Source: Eukaryota sp. TZLM1-RC
Lineage: Eukaryota > Metamonada: BaSk clade
DNA length: 64,000 bases
Direction: 5' to 3'
Assembly (NCBI GenBank): GCA_040285825.1
Contig: JAUPSS010000001.1
Span: 3,658,001 to 3,722,000 of the forward strand
Shown: positions 51,801 through 61,784 of the stretch, in pieces
How positions within the stretch are numbered: the first letter of the stretch is position 1
How the letters are laid out: every line of letters starts with the position of its first letter
Position numbers and translations under genes: made by a program
The notes under the pieces: generated by a model
Seen by the model: the letters and a program-made list of their open reading frames with translations, nothing else
The model's database searches: none
Told to the model about the DNA's origin: nothing

Positions 51801-52373
51801 TGACTCATCAATTCTGGTCCGTGAGATTCTTGTTGACTCTAGAATTTTGACCGATTCTTCTCTTCGTTGGTCATAGGAGGCACTACCAGCAACTTCGTGG
51901 AGAACTTTGAGCCTCCCGGCATCCGACATTGTGGCTAGAGCTTCTACTTTCCCCTGCTGGACAATGTAATATGGATGTGAACGGGAGAACCCGGCAGCTT
52001 CAAGGAGAGCGAATACGTCGTTGCGGGTGGTGGTTTTACGGGCAAGAGAGTATTCATCCTTTTTGACACCAATGGTGCGACGGATGATGACCTCATCAGA
52101 GTCAACGGGGATACGTCCAGAAGAGTTGTCAAAGACAATCTCGACGTAAGCCGAGAGAACGGAACCAGCGCCTTCGTGGAGGAGACGTTGACGTTCTTCT
52201 GTTGAGAGATGTGTGAAGTGATCAGATAGTACGAAGCGGATTGCAAAGAAGAAGTTGGACTTACCTGAACCATTGGAACCAACAATGATGTTGTGTCGTG
52301 GACTGAAAGGGTCCACAATGGTCTGGTCCCGGAAGGATTTGAACCCGCTGATGATTATCTGCTTGATGTACAT
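48804..52373 (-). CDS. SMC3: Cohesin subunit SMC3
   Basis: 1189 residues, ATG 52373, stop TAG, single exon. Head: MYIKQIIISGFKSF, Walker A GSNGSGKSN (32-40), Lys104-Lys105 followed by Asp in GVKKDEYSLA (equivalent to the Eco1/ESCO acetylation pair K105/K106 of human SMC3), and HPYYIVQQGKVEAL. Two long coiled coils flank a hinge at ~505-670 (GQISGFFGPVIDLF..TIEGDLVARKGPLTGGH). C-terminal head: signature LSGGQKAVVALSLIFA (1077-1092), Walker B FYLFDELDAALDD, and STTFRPELIE. All ATPase motifs are present, so it should work in cohesin with SMC1. Length is near the usual ~1200. Confidence 0.97.
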   Translation of the reverse strand: MYIKQIIISGFKSFRDQTIVDPFSPRHNIIVGSNGSGKSNFFFAIRFVLSDHFTHLSTEERQRLLHEGAGSVLSAYVEIVFDNSSGRIPVDSDEVIIRRTIGVKKDEYSLARKTTTRNDVFALLEAAGFSRSHPYYIVQQGKVEALATMSDAGRLKVLHEVAGSASYDQRREESVKILESTRISRTRIDESLSRVEERLEELSSEKSELDEFTQLDKQRKALEFALLSKTLSGLRASLDSNDVARRKEAAKVSEASRKGVDLGEQLRVVEQDLVSNNNKLRGFEQLIKDLEDDKNELVRKKAQLQLDVDQNTSLIASRQSEKQRIESELERVNNEIAINQNELDDVIRPQLEAASNAERDLIEQKQVNQAKIDDLIAKSGRKSQFKSKKHRDNWLTEQLQKLSENANELKKKKSNHEKEIAGLTESIDNFEGQINQIEVKIEDQKRQLAELSNNNSNHYQEKTNLISQVKDYHRQEGTILTEIETVTNLINKEKRELGHQMPKGVSKSLDILTDASRNGQISGFFGPVIDLFRVDPAFFPAVEAVAKNQLFHVVVADADVASQCISLLKGQNSGRLTFIPLNNLNPKEPVSLTSEDYFPLLSRFDYDSSRFKQVFDQIFGRSLLCRDIELAVSLSTEHRIDCVTIEGDLVARKGPLTGGHLGSRPSRLSIYYRLNEHISRNQELKNGLEKVRNDLKSVEVKLDRVSSSAAAFEHQKSTIKSNMETLFSEKGSLRAQVDHLSDMKEAQLAAVSKISSSLTSLHREIDSYTNELGTPLSHLSSEEEGQLEIFKKRSKELERLIGQATTKKSKFESKSNSLTSLLNSNLYLLKTDLEAQLIGLNSAITDTLSIKEIEIELESIIARLGQIETRLSETRQEESETKSKLTDLENQKETLTSQVAEYSNVLESEGSEMTRLLTERATFVQKRDEAQKKLKDLGAVNMDMVNELNELEINSLNCELTKVNVQLKKYSHVNRKALEQFILFTSERDTMVGKREELIDGENSINDLIIHLDAQKDDCLKKTFESVKTHFSAVFSEIVPNGNARIETLEDTNNAIIGLTVKVSFTGQGDVFLMEQLSGGQKAVVALSLIFAIQRTEMAPFYLFDELDAALDDNHRFAVAQMIQKMSIGSEEVPGCQVISTTFRPELIEVGDQHYVISLRNKVSTIRTGTVEECLDVIRDAPVDNNDMQ

Positions 52374-53087
52374 CTTGCAGAAGAGAAGGCAAAAAGTGGT
52401 TTGCTCCAGATGTTCTCCTTAAATCAATGTCTCCTGCACTCTCCTCCTTTGCTCTTATTCGCTGGATCACCAGTTGATGGTGTTTAACTGAATGTATTGT
52501 TGCATATGAATGCCGCTCTTATCTTGTTGTTATTGTTTGCTCTTTCAATGGCTTCTTAACAAAAAATTGGGTGTACTTTGTGACAAGCACAGAGCCTTGC
52601 CCATCCCTGTCTTTTACACAAGATTTGGAAGACAGTGAAGATACGATCTGCTATTTTTCCAGATTAACCTGTAAAATTGATCATACATTGGTACATTGGT
52701 ATATTACGATAATCATAAACTATTATATCAATAGTTACTTTTTCGTTGTAACAAGAGCTATTAGATCATTGAAGATTCCTGTGAGACAGTGTTTCAACAA
52801 ACCAGACTGGGGATTACTTGTTCAATAAAGCGGCTGCATACCTCGTGTACTCAATTCCTGCCGAGTAGACAACTGATATATTAATATATGGAGTGAATTT
52901 TTTCATAACTTTTATTGAACTTTAATAAATATATTCATGATACAGATTTCAAAACAACCAAAACAATAAAATAATTCAAAATAAATAAGAAAACAAAAAA
53001 TAACAAAAAAAAATAAGCAAAAGATTAAAATGGAAAGAAAAATTTAAATAATAAATTCATGAAAAACAATTAATATACACAAAAACC
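52374..53087. other. Intergenic between SMC3 start and the SIM-rich gene
   Basis: SMC3 promoter/5' UTR at the left. No gene recognised. A run of A/T-rich low-complexity DNA at 52900-53060 precedes the end of the next gene. Confidence 0.4.
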
Positions 53088-53996
53088 TCACGGACTATTC
53101 ACAAATCTCACCAAATCTTCCCCAGCGTCCATCACGTCATCAAGCTCAGAATTATCTTGACTTCCCGAGACATTGATGAGCTCATCACGTCTCTTTTTGA
53201 GCTCCTCCCAAGCTGAGGCAAATGCAGCAAGCTTTTCCTGCATTAAATTACCTTCTACTTCTTGGTCTTGTTCATTCTCGAGACTTACCTTGACTGTTTT
53301 AGGCGATTCCGGGGGTGGTGAAGTCAGATCTAGTGAAATCACAGGGTATTTTGAACCCCTTTTTTGAACTACCTGCTGTTCAGGGGTACCATGTTTCCGT
53401 TTTCGTTGATCACTAGTCAGATCTACCACAACATCCCTACGTTTAGATTTAGGATTAGGGTTAGGGTTACGTCTCCTTCCCCTCTCTCGCCTTCTTCCTC
53501 GTTGTGAGGAAGATTTAGACTTTGTGGGGGTGGATAGATCAAGGGAGATCTTATTGGTTGGACCATTCAGAGACTTTGAAACAGGGGCTCTGGGGGTTGA
53601 GGAAGGTGGTGGACGAGAAGCAGCAGAGGGTAGATCTGACGGGGATGGTGGTGACGGCTCTGGAGGGGGATCATGGGTGGACAACAGGGTTTTGAGTGAA
53701 GATGACTGGTCTAGTTCATTTTCAGAATCCAACTCTAACTTAAACCCAAAGCGTTGTCGACCTGATTGTAACGTGGCTTCAGAAACGGTATCTGGGGAGG
53801 ATGGAGGTGATGTGATCGGCGGAGGAGGTTCAAGAGCAGTAGGTGAGGGAGGATTAGATGTTGGTAATGGTACAGGTGGTTCTTCAGATGAAGGTGGGTC
53901 ACTGAGTTCATTAGAGATAAGTTCTGGGGTGACTTCAACAGCAACGGAATATGTTAATGTTACTTTTCGCTTACACGAAAAGCACAAAAACCCCAT
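53088..53996 (-). CDS. Disordered nuclear-type protein with three SUMO-interaction-like motifs
   Basis: 302 residues, ATG 53996. Residues 25-145 are P/S-rich and disordered. A basic patch RGRRRERGRRR (167-177) looks like a nuclear signal. Three similar hydrophobic-acidic motifs, KISLDLSTP (149-157), DVVVDLTSD (188-196) and PVISLDLTSP (218-227), fit the [VI]-x-[VIL]-D-L-T shape of SUMO-interacting motifs. The C-terminus (253-277) is helical (EKLAAFASAWEELKKRRDEL). A single CxxC near the N-terminus (CFSC, 5-8). I do not recognise a family; multiple SIMs suggest a SUMO reader or scaffold. Adjacent to SMC3 on the same strand but 0.7 kb apart. Confidence 0.6.
   Translation of the reverse strand: MGFLCFSCKRKVTLTYSVAVEVTPELISNELSDPPSSEEPPVPLPTSNPPSPTALEPPPPITSPPSSPDTVSEATLQSGRQRFGFKLELDSENELDQSSSLKTLLSTHDPPPEPSPPSPSDLPSAASRPPPSSTPRAPVSKSLNGPTNKISLDLSTPTKSKSSSQRGRRRERGRRRNPNPNPKSKRRDVVVDLTSDQRKRKHGTPEQQVVQKRGSKYPVISLDLTSPPPESPKTVKVSLENEQDQEVEGNLMQEKLAAFASAWEELKKRRDELINVSGSQDNSELDDVMDAGEDLVRFVNSP
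53453..53469 (-). repeat. Telomere-type repeat inside the SIM-rich gene
   Basis: Almost three TTAGGG units on the plus strand (CCCTAA on the coding strand), encoding NPNPNP at residues 177-182. Confidence 0.85.
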
Positions 53997-54049
53997 TGGT
54001 GACGAGTTAAATGGAATGGAACAATAGGTGGTAATTGATCAAATTCAAA

Positions 54050-54245
54050 CTAAACCTTTTGAAAAAATATCAATTTCAAAAATTTAGTTTGAAGAAGGCT
54101 AATGCTTATAGAAATTTACCACTTGTCTTGCCCACTGTCATTTTTCCTGAGACTATCAGTAGAAACAGCAATTTTTTGAATGGTTTCCGAAACATAGGTT
54201 TATGAAACTACTATGAAGACAATTGAAGTATTTCAAAGGTGAGTT
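54050..54245 (+). mobile_element. Family B fragment, decayed
   Basis: Plus strand KKANAYRNLPLVLPTVIFPETISRNSN parallels KANADRNIQLVFIAFPSSINARLS of family B. Stops interrupt. Confidence 0.45.
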
Positions 54246-54879
54246 TTTGGATAAGACAGTGAGACTGTGTCTAAATGAACAGATCTTTGATTACATTTGC
54301 TCATCCATGATGTAGCAGTACCCTAGTTTTTCAATTTAAATCAATCAATAGTATCTGAGAACTATTATCACTGAAAAGCTTGTGTCAGTTGAGTCTGTCC
54401 TTCTTCATTCTTCACACTCCTAGGTTGCTATGAGACAAGGTCGAGTCCAATCTGGCTAGCCCGGGGCTTTAAAGCTTCTATTAGATAATTTATGTCATAT
54501 TTATCCTACATCTGAAACTTTAATAAAAAATATATACTGGATATCTATTTGAATTATATCCTCACATAATTTTATTAGTATTGGTTCAGAGTGGGTCAGG
54601 ACAAGATGATTTTATTTAAAGCTATTGTACAACAAGAGAAAAAGAAGAAGATACAAGAATTCTGAAGAAGGTATTCACCATTGTTTGAAATTTCAACCAC
54701 TAAGTACCACCTGGTGCACTGAGTGTTCCGCCGGTTGAAATTATTGAACCACGAGGGTGATTTCAAACACTGATACTCACTAGTGAAATACCTACACTGA
54801 TGGAAAAACACTTCTCAGCTCTTTGTTTTCCACCTATACACGGGCAGATAATAAAAAAATCAAGAAGTTGATGAATAGT
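54246..54879. other. Intergenic, 3' flank of TMC-like gene
   Basis: Nothing recognised. A short GC-rich patch (CTAGCCCGGGGCTTTAAAG, ~54455) stands out in AT-rich surroundings. Confidence 0.4.
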
Positions 54880-56637
54880 CTACTCAATATGTTTACAATA
54901 CAATTTCTTTTTGAGATCACTTATAGCAGCATTTGCTGCCTTCTTTCTGAGAATCAGTTGTTCCCTATAACATTGTGACTTTGTAAAACCAACACTAGAC
55001 CTAAACCATGCAAAAAATACAAACGCCATGGGAACCCAAAACATAGGATGGAGTAGTATGTTGTGGTACATGGGAGCTTTATGGAGATCCTCATCAGCAT
55101 CAAAGAAGGCACCACATGGATGCTTGAACGACACAAATAAGGAGAGAACAAAGCCGCAAAAAACCATTAACTTCATCAAATAAAGAGAGAAAACAAACCT
55201 GTCTTCTTCAGTACGAAGAGTATTCTTTGGAGGTTTCAAAAACTTCTTCATGAACCACTTGACATACTTGGCATTGATGTACGCAAGGAAAAACGATATT
55301 ATTGGCGTAAATGGACTAAAAGGGAGAGACAGAATGGTCAGAACATAGTGATACATGAGCTTGAGTGCATAATCTTGATAATTAAATTCAGGACGCATTT
55401 GGACTTTCTCCTCAAAAGACTTTCCCTTATAGGCACCTCTGATAAATTTAAGCAAGTTGAGTGCCAATCTAAGAGAAAGAGGAATAACAATATCTAAAAC
55501 AAATGCCACAAACATTATATTCTGAATATTTTTGCCAGCTAAATTGAGAGGACAACGTATGACTTCTGCATCAGACGTAATGAAAACAAAGCCAACATCA
55601 AATACTATCGGCGAAAGTGAGAGCATCCTAAAGCCAAACAATAGTGTTAAACGAGTAGCAGAACGTTTTGCAGGATCAAGTTCACATTGAAGTGCAACAA
55701 TCCAATCGCTTATTTTGGGACTTGCCAAATTAACCAGTGCAATCAATGATGAAACAAAGAGTGAAACACCCATTTCAATCCATCCATCCTCGTCAGATTC
55801 TTGGGGCTCGTACTGAAACAGGAAGATGACGATGCCTGCAATGATGAGTGCCCAAACCAGGAACACCAGAATTCCACAGAATCGCTTGAACTTAACCCAA
55901 CCAGAAGCACCTTTCTTCTTTTCTTTGAGTTCTTGAGTACGGACATCCTCTTCGGTGAGTGCAATTTTAAGGTTTTCATTCATGAGATTCCTTTCATGGT
56001 CAACTTGGTCTTCAGAGTGTTGATTCCAGTTCCAGGAATAGATTAGATTCATGAAGGTTGGAGTATCAATCGTTTGACTTTCTTTGGCAGCATTGTGGCG
56101 GTACATCAAACGACTAGAGAATACAATGAACATTCCAACGAAAATAATGACAATAAAGTAACCAAATGTGATGAAAACAGCCCAATGATCTCTTAAATCA
56201 GGAGACAATGTTGAGGGCAGGAAGAATCCAGGGTAGAGGCCATCGAGGAAGACTAAGGCTGATTGATCATTTTCCCATAATTCCTTGATATGACGATAAA
56301 GTAGTGATCCCGAAAACAATCCAAGCAAGAAAATTGCACCAAGTACAGATCGGGTGAGCGAAAAGTAATAAGCGCATGAAGAACCGAAAACACGTTCAAT
56401 CTCAACAACTGTTCGCTTCAGAGGGAGAAAAGCCCATGATAACATACTGGTGAACACCTCGATTCTGGAAGAGAACTTAACCGGTTTGAGATCACTGTCT
56501 TCGAGATCTTCATATTTGTTTGTTTCTATTGTCTTCGATGGTACAGGATGGTCATAAGATTGGTTGACGTCAGAATCAAAGTGTTCTACTACAGAATCCT
56601 CATGTGGGGGAACCTGCCCAGGTAAGTCATCATTCAT
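54880..56637 (-). CDS. TMC-like multi-pass membrane protein
   Basis: 585 residues, ATG 56637. An acidic cytosolic N-terminus (~1-65) is followed by about eight hydrophobic spans, at ~98-115, 150-172, 253-276, 295-312, 335-360, 370-395, 430-455 and 490-510. Sequence before the first span (EIERVFGSSCAYYFSLTRSVLGA) matches the TMC pattern I-x-x-x-FG-S/T..YF.FLR. YSWNWNQHSEDQVDHERNLMNE matches the TMC WDY/F..I..P.A...K....NE(L/I) segment. ISDWIVALQCELDPAKRSATRL matches the family's L..LE.Y.P.T.L block before the core helices. TMC proteins are anoctamin/OSCA-related ion-channel or scramblase candidates. The ion specificity here is unknown. Animal TMCs are 700-1000+ aa. Confidence 0.7.
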   Translation of the reverse strand: MNDDLPGQVPPHEDSVVEHFDSDVNQSYDHPVPSKTIETNKYEDLEDSDLKPVKFSSRIEVFTSMLSWAFLPLKRTVVEIERVFGSSCAYYFSLTRSVLGAIFLLGLFSGSLLYRHIKELWENDQSALVFLDGLYPGFFLPSTLSPDLRDHWAVFITFGYFIVIIFVGMFIVFSSRLMYRHNAAKESQTIDTPTFMNLIYSWNWNQHSEDQVDHERNLMNENLKIALTEEDVRTQELKEKKKGASGWVKFKRFCGILVFLVWALIIAGIVIFLFQYEPQESDEDGWIEMGVSLFVSSLIALVNLASPKISDWIVALQCELDPAKRSATRLTLLFGFRMLSLSPIVFDVGFVFITSDAEVIRCPLNLAGKNIQNIMFVAFVLDIVIPLSLRLALNLLKFIRGAYKGKSFEEKVQMRPEFNYQDYALKLMYHYVLTILSLPFSPFTPIISFFLAYINAKYVKWFMKKFLKPPKNTLRTEEDRFVFSLYLMKLMVFCGFVLSLFVSFKHPCGAFFDADEDLHKAPMYHNILLHPMFWVPMAFVFFAWFRSSVGFTKSQCYREQLILRKKAANAAISDLKKKLYCKHIE

Positions 56638-57085
56638 TCAATTTATTAAAAATCAGAGTTCGGAATTTTTCCATCTTGGCAGCATGCAGTGGTGAGTGTT
56701 TCATGGTTATCCACCACATGGCAAAATTGAAACCACATCGTGGTGTGTTTCTCAGTTTATGAATAACTATAACCTCATGACATGTTTTTCTTGATTGTTC
56801 TCTATAAATGGACATTTTTTTGGTTGTTTTCTAGAATACGCCGAACTACGGAATGACAGTTGGGATATCAGAATAATGAGTTGAATTTGTAAATTAAAAA
56901 GCTTTTCTAGTGCCACTTTGAAAAAAAATCTTGAAGCACATCTTGAAGATCGTTCCTCATCAATATCTTACTAGAAATGAATTTCTGAGTCAACAAAGAT
57001 CATTCAAGATTTCCTCATCAACTGCAACTTCTGCCTCTGCAACTTCCTCTTCTGCTATTTTTTCCATCATCTGCACTATTTCTTT
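56638..57085. other. Intergenic, TMC-like gene 5' flank
   Basis: Promoter side of the TMC-like gene and the left flank of the LTR element. No gene recognised. Confidence 0.4.
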
Positions 57086-58177
57086 TGTTGTTATTGATAA
57101 ACTAGGCTGGTAGACAGATGAGGAATTCACGTGATGACGTGGCACTTGTTCAAGAACAAGTATCTTTATTAATAAAGTTCTCTTTTCTTCTTTTCATCTT
57201 TGGTATTTCTGTCTATCGTCTTCAATAATTATTGGCCATCATTGCAGATGTTATCTACATACGTACTACTTCCGTCCCTTGCTTCCATGGAAGTGGATGA
57301 CGTTGTGTTGTTCCTACAACAGTGAAAGGTGTAATTTTTTGTTACACCGAAGAAGGACCTTGTTCCAGCAAGGCTGCTCGTTGACCCCTTCTTGTTAGAG
57401 CCATTGGTTTTCATAAGAGCTGGGGTTGATTCATCCGATGTTGTTTTTCTGGATCATTTAAGATCTTCCACCTTGTTTTCTTCGTACAAGGAATTCAACT
57501 TGGTGATGTTTGAGTTAAAGGTTGATGTCCGTAAGGACGACATCCGTGAAAATATGTTTTGCTACCAGAGACGTTTTCTTCAGGCGAAAAGCAGGGTTTC
57601 CACACTAAAAATGCCTAACTCAGTCTTCATAATCAAATTTGCTTAGGGTATTCCTCCAATAAGATTGAAAAAATCTCTAATTTCGAATTCGGGACGAGGT
57701 ATTCCCCAATTTTCCTACCATGGTAAATACCGCAAAGGCTGAACTACTTTATCGTACGCGAATAACTTCTTGAAACAGGTCTTCAAAGACTGTTTCTGAA
57801 AATACTGACTCTGTGCGTCAAGTTCATATGAAGTCTCGTTCATCCCATAGATCTCGCAATCTGACTGACGGGACATGCTTCAAATGTCATCAAAAAGGCC
57901 ATCTAGCTCGTGATTACTCCTCTAAAGTTAAGCACGAAGTAAATCATCTCCATCACGTTCCACAGTAGCTCACTAATCCTCTATCTTCATTATGCTAAAT
58001 GGTTCACGAAACTGTTGAAAGAAAATGAGAAGAAGTAGTGTTGTTACTGTTAAACTACGCTGGTAGACAGATGAGCAATTCACATGATGACGTGGCAGTT
58101 GTTCAAGAACAAGTTTGTTTATTAATAAAGCTCTGTTTTCTTCTTTTTATCTTTGGTATTTCTGCCTAACGCCATCA
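57086..58177 (+). mobile_element. LTR retrotransposon (1092 bp, 139-bp LTRs) with gag relic
   Basis: LTRs 57086-57224 and 58039-58177, both exactly 139 bp, TGTTGT..TCA. A primer-binding candidate (57225-57239) follows the left LTR and a purine tract (GAAAATGAGAAGAAG) precedes the right one. Interior: gag-like ORF 57392-57646 (YKEFNLVMFELKVDVRKDD.. CYQRRFLQAKSRVSTLKMP), then in a shifted frame a near zinc knuckle CFKCHQKGHLARDY (57869-57910) whose last Cys is Tyr. There is no protease, RT or integrase. It shares gag and LTR family with 47532-48365. Confidence 0.8.
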
Positions 58178-58429
58178 TTTCAGCGTTTATCATGCCTAAA
58201 GTTAAAGAATATTGATAAAATGATTGTAAATGGGGTAAAGTCTACCAATTTTGCCCTTATTTTATTAAGACGAACGACGGCACCATTCATCCAATTGGGG
58301 TATTCTTTAAAATTGATGAAGTAATTTTTTATTAGTTTCAAGTTGCAAACGATGAACACCATACTTCAGTAACTGGTCATTCTATTTCACCATTGTTTCA
58401 CTATTAGACCAAAATTTTTGTTTGTGCAG

Positions 58430-59340
58430 TATTCCAAATTTTAAAGAAACAAAAATTGAAGAGCAGCTTTTAGCTATTCAAGAATTGAAAATTCACAAGC
58501 ATAACATTTTCGGCCCTGACTGTGTGTTTCAGGTCAAAAAATTATCACCTTCTCCGTCTTTATCCCCCACAATTTCACATCCTTTTACAGGTCAATGTAT
58601 TGCTGTGAAGTCCAATTTTTTAGGTTATTGGGTGGAACTACGTCCGTTAAAAATTCCTTATCATGCTCTGTTGAGTCCTAAGTTTGGTGGAGTCGGTCTT
58701 TCAAAAGCACAATATTTATGTAAAGTGCCTTTATTGGTGGTATGAAAAATTTTCTTTTTGAGTAAAACTTTGGTTTGATGAAATTTCCTTCAACGAATCA
58801 CATCCTTTATTAAAGTTCCTCGAAAATATGGTGCAAAAATTACCTACTGATGTGTGGAATCAGTATTTTTTTTCAAGTTTGGCTTCTGTCCCTTCGAGAT
58901 CTGTGACTAATCTTCATCTTGCTGTTGTGAAATTCCGAAAATCTGTTTTAAATGGTTTTGAAGACCTAGATTTTTCTCAAAGACATAACATGATAAAGAT
59001 TAATATTCCCGTCTTTGCTGCCTTTTTGTCAGACATCCAAAATTGCCCTAGTTTTAGTTCTCAGCAACCAAGGCCATTTGGTTTTCACCTGACAAATGAG
59101 TCTTCAAAACAAAATACGCGTTTGAGATAAGGGTTGTGTCCAAGTGGACTTTTGGATAATTGTGTTTGTATTCGCAACGGACAACAGTCTGCCAATTTCT
59201 GTCATAATGTTAGTAAATAGAAGTTTCTCCAATTCAGGTCAGTTCTGCATAATGCTGTCCGTGATTTAATCTATGAAATGTTTAAGTGTCACAATTTCAG
59301 TCGCAAAGTAAAACCCTTGTTGAGGCATTTTTGAGGCATG
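58430..59340 (+). mobile_element. Non-LTR family E copy, degenerate
   Basis: Encodes EEQLLAIQELKIHKHN, LSPKFGGVGLSKAQYLCK and SRSVTNLHLAVVKFRKS, then NFSRKVKPLLRHF. Matches the minus-strand family E copies at 60770-61735 and 44160-45320. Frames are broken near 58745 and 59130. The catalytic RT part is absent. Confidence 0.7.
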
Positions 59341-59394
59341 TTTGTTTTTTCTTAATTTGAAATTTTTTTCTCAACGCTAACAAAACATTAAACA

Positions 59395-60660
59395 AAAAAC
59401 TAGAAGTCAATATCCTCAATACACGCATCAACATCATCAAATCTTTTAAGCGCGCGATTTTCATACTCTATTCCTAATTGTAACAGTGCTTTGGTCAACA
59501 TTTCTGGAATTGCTTTAAGAATACTGAAAACAATTTTATTGTGCCAGAAATTGAAGTTCAATTCTTTTCCTGCTCTTTTTTTATTAAACTTCTGAAACCT
59601 TCAAGAAATTTAATGCCAGATATTCCAATGTTACCAAAAAGAGAAACAGCAAATGGAACCAACTGATACATGACATGCTCAACACGTCCTAGCTGAGATA
59701 AGGGTTCATTGTACTTTTTGATTTTGCACTTTTCAGCAAAACAAAGTTGAGTGTCATCTCTTTTAGCAAAATCAATTGCTGAGTCTTTCCAAACATCAAC
59801 AGTGACTACATCAACAACTAAAATAACACCATCAGACGCAGGGGAAATTAAATCAGCACGGCGTTTCCCAAAAGTATTTTCATCTTCATTTTCAGATGAC
59901 AACCTTCGCACAAGTGGTTCAACAAAAGCTTCAATGTGATGACTTTTGCACATAGCGTATAGCTGGTCTCTAACAGCATCGTGAACAACTGAGCGATATG
60001 TAATTTTAAATTTGCAATTAGATAAATGATTCAGATTAATGAGCTGACCACAACGACAAATCAAATCATTTGGTACACTACATGGCCACAGAAAAGACCT
60101 CATCCTGAAGGCAGTTGTCCATTGATGATCATTTAATACTAGACCTAATACATTTGGAATCTGGGGAATAAGACAACTTGAGCTACTTTCCTTAAGGTCA
60201 ATCAAAAAGTTTGCAAAAACGGGATTCTTTTCTTTAGCCAAGCTAAGACGAACAGTGAAATCCAAGTTTTCAAAAACTTTTAATATCTTTTTCTGCAATT
60301 TAGCATATGCAAATTTCAAGGAAATCAAACTCCTGGGTGGAATTTCTTGAATATCAGCAGGAAAGCATTTGGACCATATGTGAGGAGAGATGCATTCAAT
60401 TTCACTCTGCAAGGACACTAAATAGTCACTGACACAACATTCTATTAAATGTTGGTTTTCAGGGAAACGTTTCAAAAATTCAAAAACGAAATTTTTGCCT
60501 CCACCGATGAATGCGGCTTTAAAAAAATATTTTGGTTTGTGAAAATCCAGGCCTCCCAATTCTGTGCTACAAAAAATATGACTACGTAAAAAAGAAGAAT
60601 CAATATCGAGCAAATTATCCAAAAATTTTGTTCTTAATTCATTAAAAATTTTTGTTTGAT
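59395..60660 (-). mobile_element. Non-LTR family D, 5'-truncated, long open frame
   Basis: Open for ~365 codons on the minus strand (60664-59558): RSHIFCSTELGGLDFHKPKY, CRCGQLINLNHLSNCKFKIT (zinc), RRADLISPASDGVILVVDVV (nuclease), KCKIKKYNEPLSQLGRVEHV, then a frameshift in an A-run at ~59578 before the terminal ..CIEDIDF at 59404. RT motifs are missing. Confidence 0.8.
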
Positions 60661-60790
60661 TCACGTCTTGGTGATTTAATTGCTCCTTTTGTGGATTCCT
60701 CTCAAGTTGTTGTTGACTTTATTACTGTTGATTCCTTTGCTTCAATTTATGTTGATGTTATTTTAGTTGGTTTTAGTGGCCAACTGGACA
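60655..60790 (+). mobile_element. Family E nuclease-core fragment in opposite orientation
   Basis: Plus strand DSRLGDLIAPFVDSSQVVVD and FITVDSFASIYVDVILV correspond to RRGDLIAAFVDSSQVVGD of the 44 kb family E copy. It sits between minus-strand family D and family E copies, so the locus is rearranged. Confidence 0.6.
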
Positions 60791-61735
60791 AGGCTCAGGG
60801 TCGTCATACAACCCTAATCTCAAGCGCGTGTTGTGTTTCCAAGCTTCATTTATTAAGTGAAGACCAAATGGCCTTGGTTGCTGAGAAATTAAACTAGTGC
60901 AATTCTGTATGTCTGATAAAAAGGCAGCAAAGACGGGATAATCAATCTTAGTCATACTGAGTCGTTGAGAAAAAAACAGGTTTTCAAAACCAGTTAAAAC
61001 AGACTGCTGTAATTTGATAACATCAAGATGAAGATTAGACAAAGATCTCGAAGGTACAGAAGGCAAACTTGAAGGGAAACACTTATTCCACGCATCAACA
61101 AATAGTTCTTGCACCATGTTTTCGAAAAACTTCAATAAAGGATGTGGTTCATGCAAAGAAATTTGATCAAACCGGAATTTCCACTCAAAAAGAAAATTTT
61201 TCAAACCACCAATGAAAACATTTTTGCATAAATACTCTGCTTTTGAAAAACCAGCTCCAGCAAATTTAGGACTAAAAAAAGCATGATAAGGAATTTTTAA
61301 TGGGCATATTTCAACCAAATTAACTAAACAATTGGATCTCAAAGCAATAAATTGACGTCCAAAATCATGTGAAATAGAAGGGGATAAAGAACGAAGAAGG
61401 TGCTTAATTTTTGATCCAAAACACACATTCAAGACCCAAAACGGTAAATGCTTGTCAATTTTTAATTCTTGAATAGCTAAAAGTTGCTCTTCAATTTTTC
61501 CCAAAATGCCTGTCAGAATCGATGTAATCGTTCACTGTTTCAAAAATAGGAGCCAAGAAAACGAATAGCATCTGCTCCATAATCAAAAAATTTGATGAAA
61601 GTCTCATTAAATGCTACCTCAACACTCTGATTACCAATAATGAAACATTTGGCCAATTTAATATCTGACCCAATTTGTTGAGACAGAATAACAAAATGTT
61701 GTAATCCTTGCTGTAAATATAAATACATTATTTAA
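60775..61735 (-). mobile_element. Non-LTR family E copy
   Basis: Minus strand from 61728: RT motif D/E (GSDIKLAKCFIIGNQ, AIRFLGSYF), then after a stop an open stretch 61504-60773: EEQLLAIQELKIDKHLPFWV, FSPKFAGAGFSKAEYL, FIGGLKNFLFEWKFRF and SRSLSNLHLDVIKLQQSVL. It ends abruptly before the zinc/nuclease part. The most intact middle section of family E. Confidence 0.75.
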
Positions 61736-61784
61736 ACATCATTCACTAATATTATATAAATATTATTCATTAGTATTTACACAA

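Noticed and set aside
51511-51876. 121-codon plus-strand open frame
   Set aside because: Antisense to the SMC3 coiled coil.
52325-52350. tRNA T-arm-like GGGTTCAAATCC on the minus strand
   Set aside because: It is the SMC3 coding sequence for SGFKSF; no acceptor, D-arm or anticodon arm surrounds it.
53524-54027. 167-codon plus-strand open frame opposite the SIM-rich gene
   Set aside because: Gly/Ser/Asp-rich mirror of the Pro/Ser-rich minus-strand protein; an antisense shadow.
54435-54475. GC-rich GGTCGAGTCC segment resembling a tRNA T-loop
   Set aside because: The T-loop consensus is incomplete and no cloverleaf can be drawn around it.
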